The notes under the pieces were generated by a model. It ran no database searches. It was given only the letters and a program-made list of their open reading frames with translations, and was not told where the DNA came from. The translations under genes and the position numbers were made by a program. Positions 6,088-6,415 of a DNA stretch of 6,415 nt are shown piece after piece; position 1 is the stretch's first letter; each line of letters opens with the position of its first letter. Source of the DNA: ZC4RG29 sp036273935 (lineage in GTDB: Bacteria > Bacteroidota > Bacteroidia > Cytophagales > Cyclobacteriaceae); the NCBI GenBank assembly GCA_036273935.1, contig DASUGQ010000464.1, positions 1 through 6,415 of the forward strand. Reading direction: 5' to 3'.

Positions 6088-6415
6088 ATGGTAAAGTCAT
6101 CGCAATTTCTCACAAGGTTCGGTTTGACATTAATAATAATAATGAACCTTTTTCAAGAAACCAGATCACAAGAATTTGTGCCCAACTATGATGAGTCAAA
6201 AGTGGGTTCTTATACTTTGCCTGATCTGCTTAAATTCACAAACGGTAAATCTGTTACATCATCAAAGCAATGGACCGTTGAGAGGGCTCCAGAGGTGCTA
6301 AGGTTATTCAGTCAAAATGTGTACGGGGAGTTTCCAGGTGGTCCGAAGTCGACCCGATTTGAGTTGTTAGCCGAAAAGCGCGATGCCTTAAATGGGAAGG
6401 CCATCGCACGACAAG
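6088..6415 (+). CDS. Secreted CE15/glucuronoyl-esterase-like hydrolase, N-terminal fragment (runs off right edge)
   Basis: Read by hand: ATG 6088 opens 109 complete codons to the window end without a stop. Residues 1-28 look like a signal peptide: Lys3 and Arg10, hydrophobic FGLTLIIIM at 11-19, likely cleavage after RSQ at 26-28. The mature start (VPNYDESKVGSYTLPD at 31-46, then WTVERAPEVLRLF at 62-74 and NVYGEFPG at 77-84) resembles bacterial carbohydrate esterase family 15 and related acetyl-xylan-esterase-like proteins, where 'NYDE-KV--YTLPDPL' and 'RPEIL-LF-EHVYG' recur. Relatives are alpha/beta hydrolases of about 400 residues that cut ester bonds of glucuronate in glucuronoxylan; the Ser-His-Asp/Glu catalytic residues lie beyond the edge, so activity cannot be judged. 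Likely periplasmic or exported. An alternative in-frame ATG at 6040 would add 16 residues ahead of the signal sequence; 6088 gives a more normal signal peptide and leader. Same strand as the transporters, 124 nt downstream, probably with its own promoter. Confidence 0.75.
   Translation, partial: MVKSSQFLTRFGLTLIIIMNLFQETRSQEFVPNYDESKVGSYTLPDLLKFTNGKSVTSSKQWTVERAPEVLRLFSQNVYGEFPGGPKSTRFELLAEKRDALNGKAIARQ

Noticed and set aside
6127..6140. AT-rich ATA triplet run near the esterase start
   Set aside because: It simply encodes the Leu-Ile-Ile-Ile hydrophobic core of the signal peptide.

Overview
The window reads as a piece of a carbohydrate-utilisation locus from a member of the Bacteroidota. 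The phylum call rests on three things: starts without a clear Shine-Dalgarno sequence, candidate promoters resembling the Bacteroidota TTTG / TAnnTTTG pair, and protein families (FHS-type MFS permease, AraC regulator with a 'NPWTIYW' sensor segment, CE15-like esterase) of a style typical of that phylum. This is inference; genus cannot be told from the sequence.

Layout. Positions 1-1940 carry two minus-strand genes. An N-acetylneuraminate-lyase-like aldolase of the dihydrodipicolinate synthase (DapA) superfamily (993-1940) is followed downstream by a XylR-type regulator with a periplasmic-binding-like sensor and an AraC DNA-binding domain (1-938, cut by the left edge). A divergent intergenic region of about 180 bp (1941-2121) holds two inverted repeats. 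The plus strand then carries an AraC-family regulator (2122-2988), an FHS-type MFS sugar permease (3129-4394), a sodium:solute symporter related to sialic-acid SiaT (4425-5963), and the 5' end of a secreted CE15/glucuronoyl-esterase-like hydrolase (6088 to the right edge) behind its own candidate promoter. No RNA gene, transposon, CRISPR array or phage gene was seen.

How it may work (inference). A secreted esterase would release or unmask an acidic sugar, one or both permeases would carry the product across the inner membrane, and the aldolase would cleave a 2-keto-3-deoxy acid to pyruvate plus an aldehyde sugar. Two different sugar-responsive regulators frame the system. The aldolase keeps the residues known for sialic-acid lyases. 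The symporter keeps the positions that hold the substrate carboxylate in SiaT but not those contacting the rest of sialic acid, and the neighbouring esterase family acts on glucuronate esters. The real substrate is therefore open: sialic acid, a uronic-acid derivative, or another keto-deoxy acid.

I see no clearly unprecedented system. The most interesting points are the mismatch between the aldolase and its neighbours, the tandem of two unrelated transporters, the altered coupling residues in both transporters, and a perfect 10-bp inverted repeat in the divergent promoter region.
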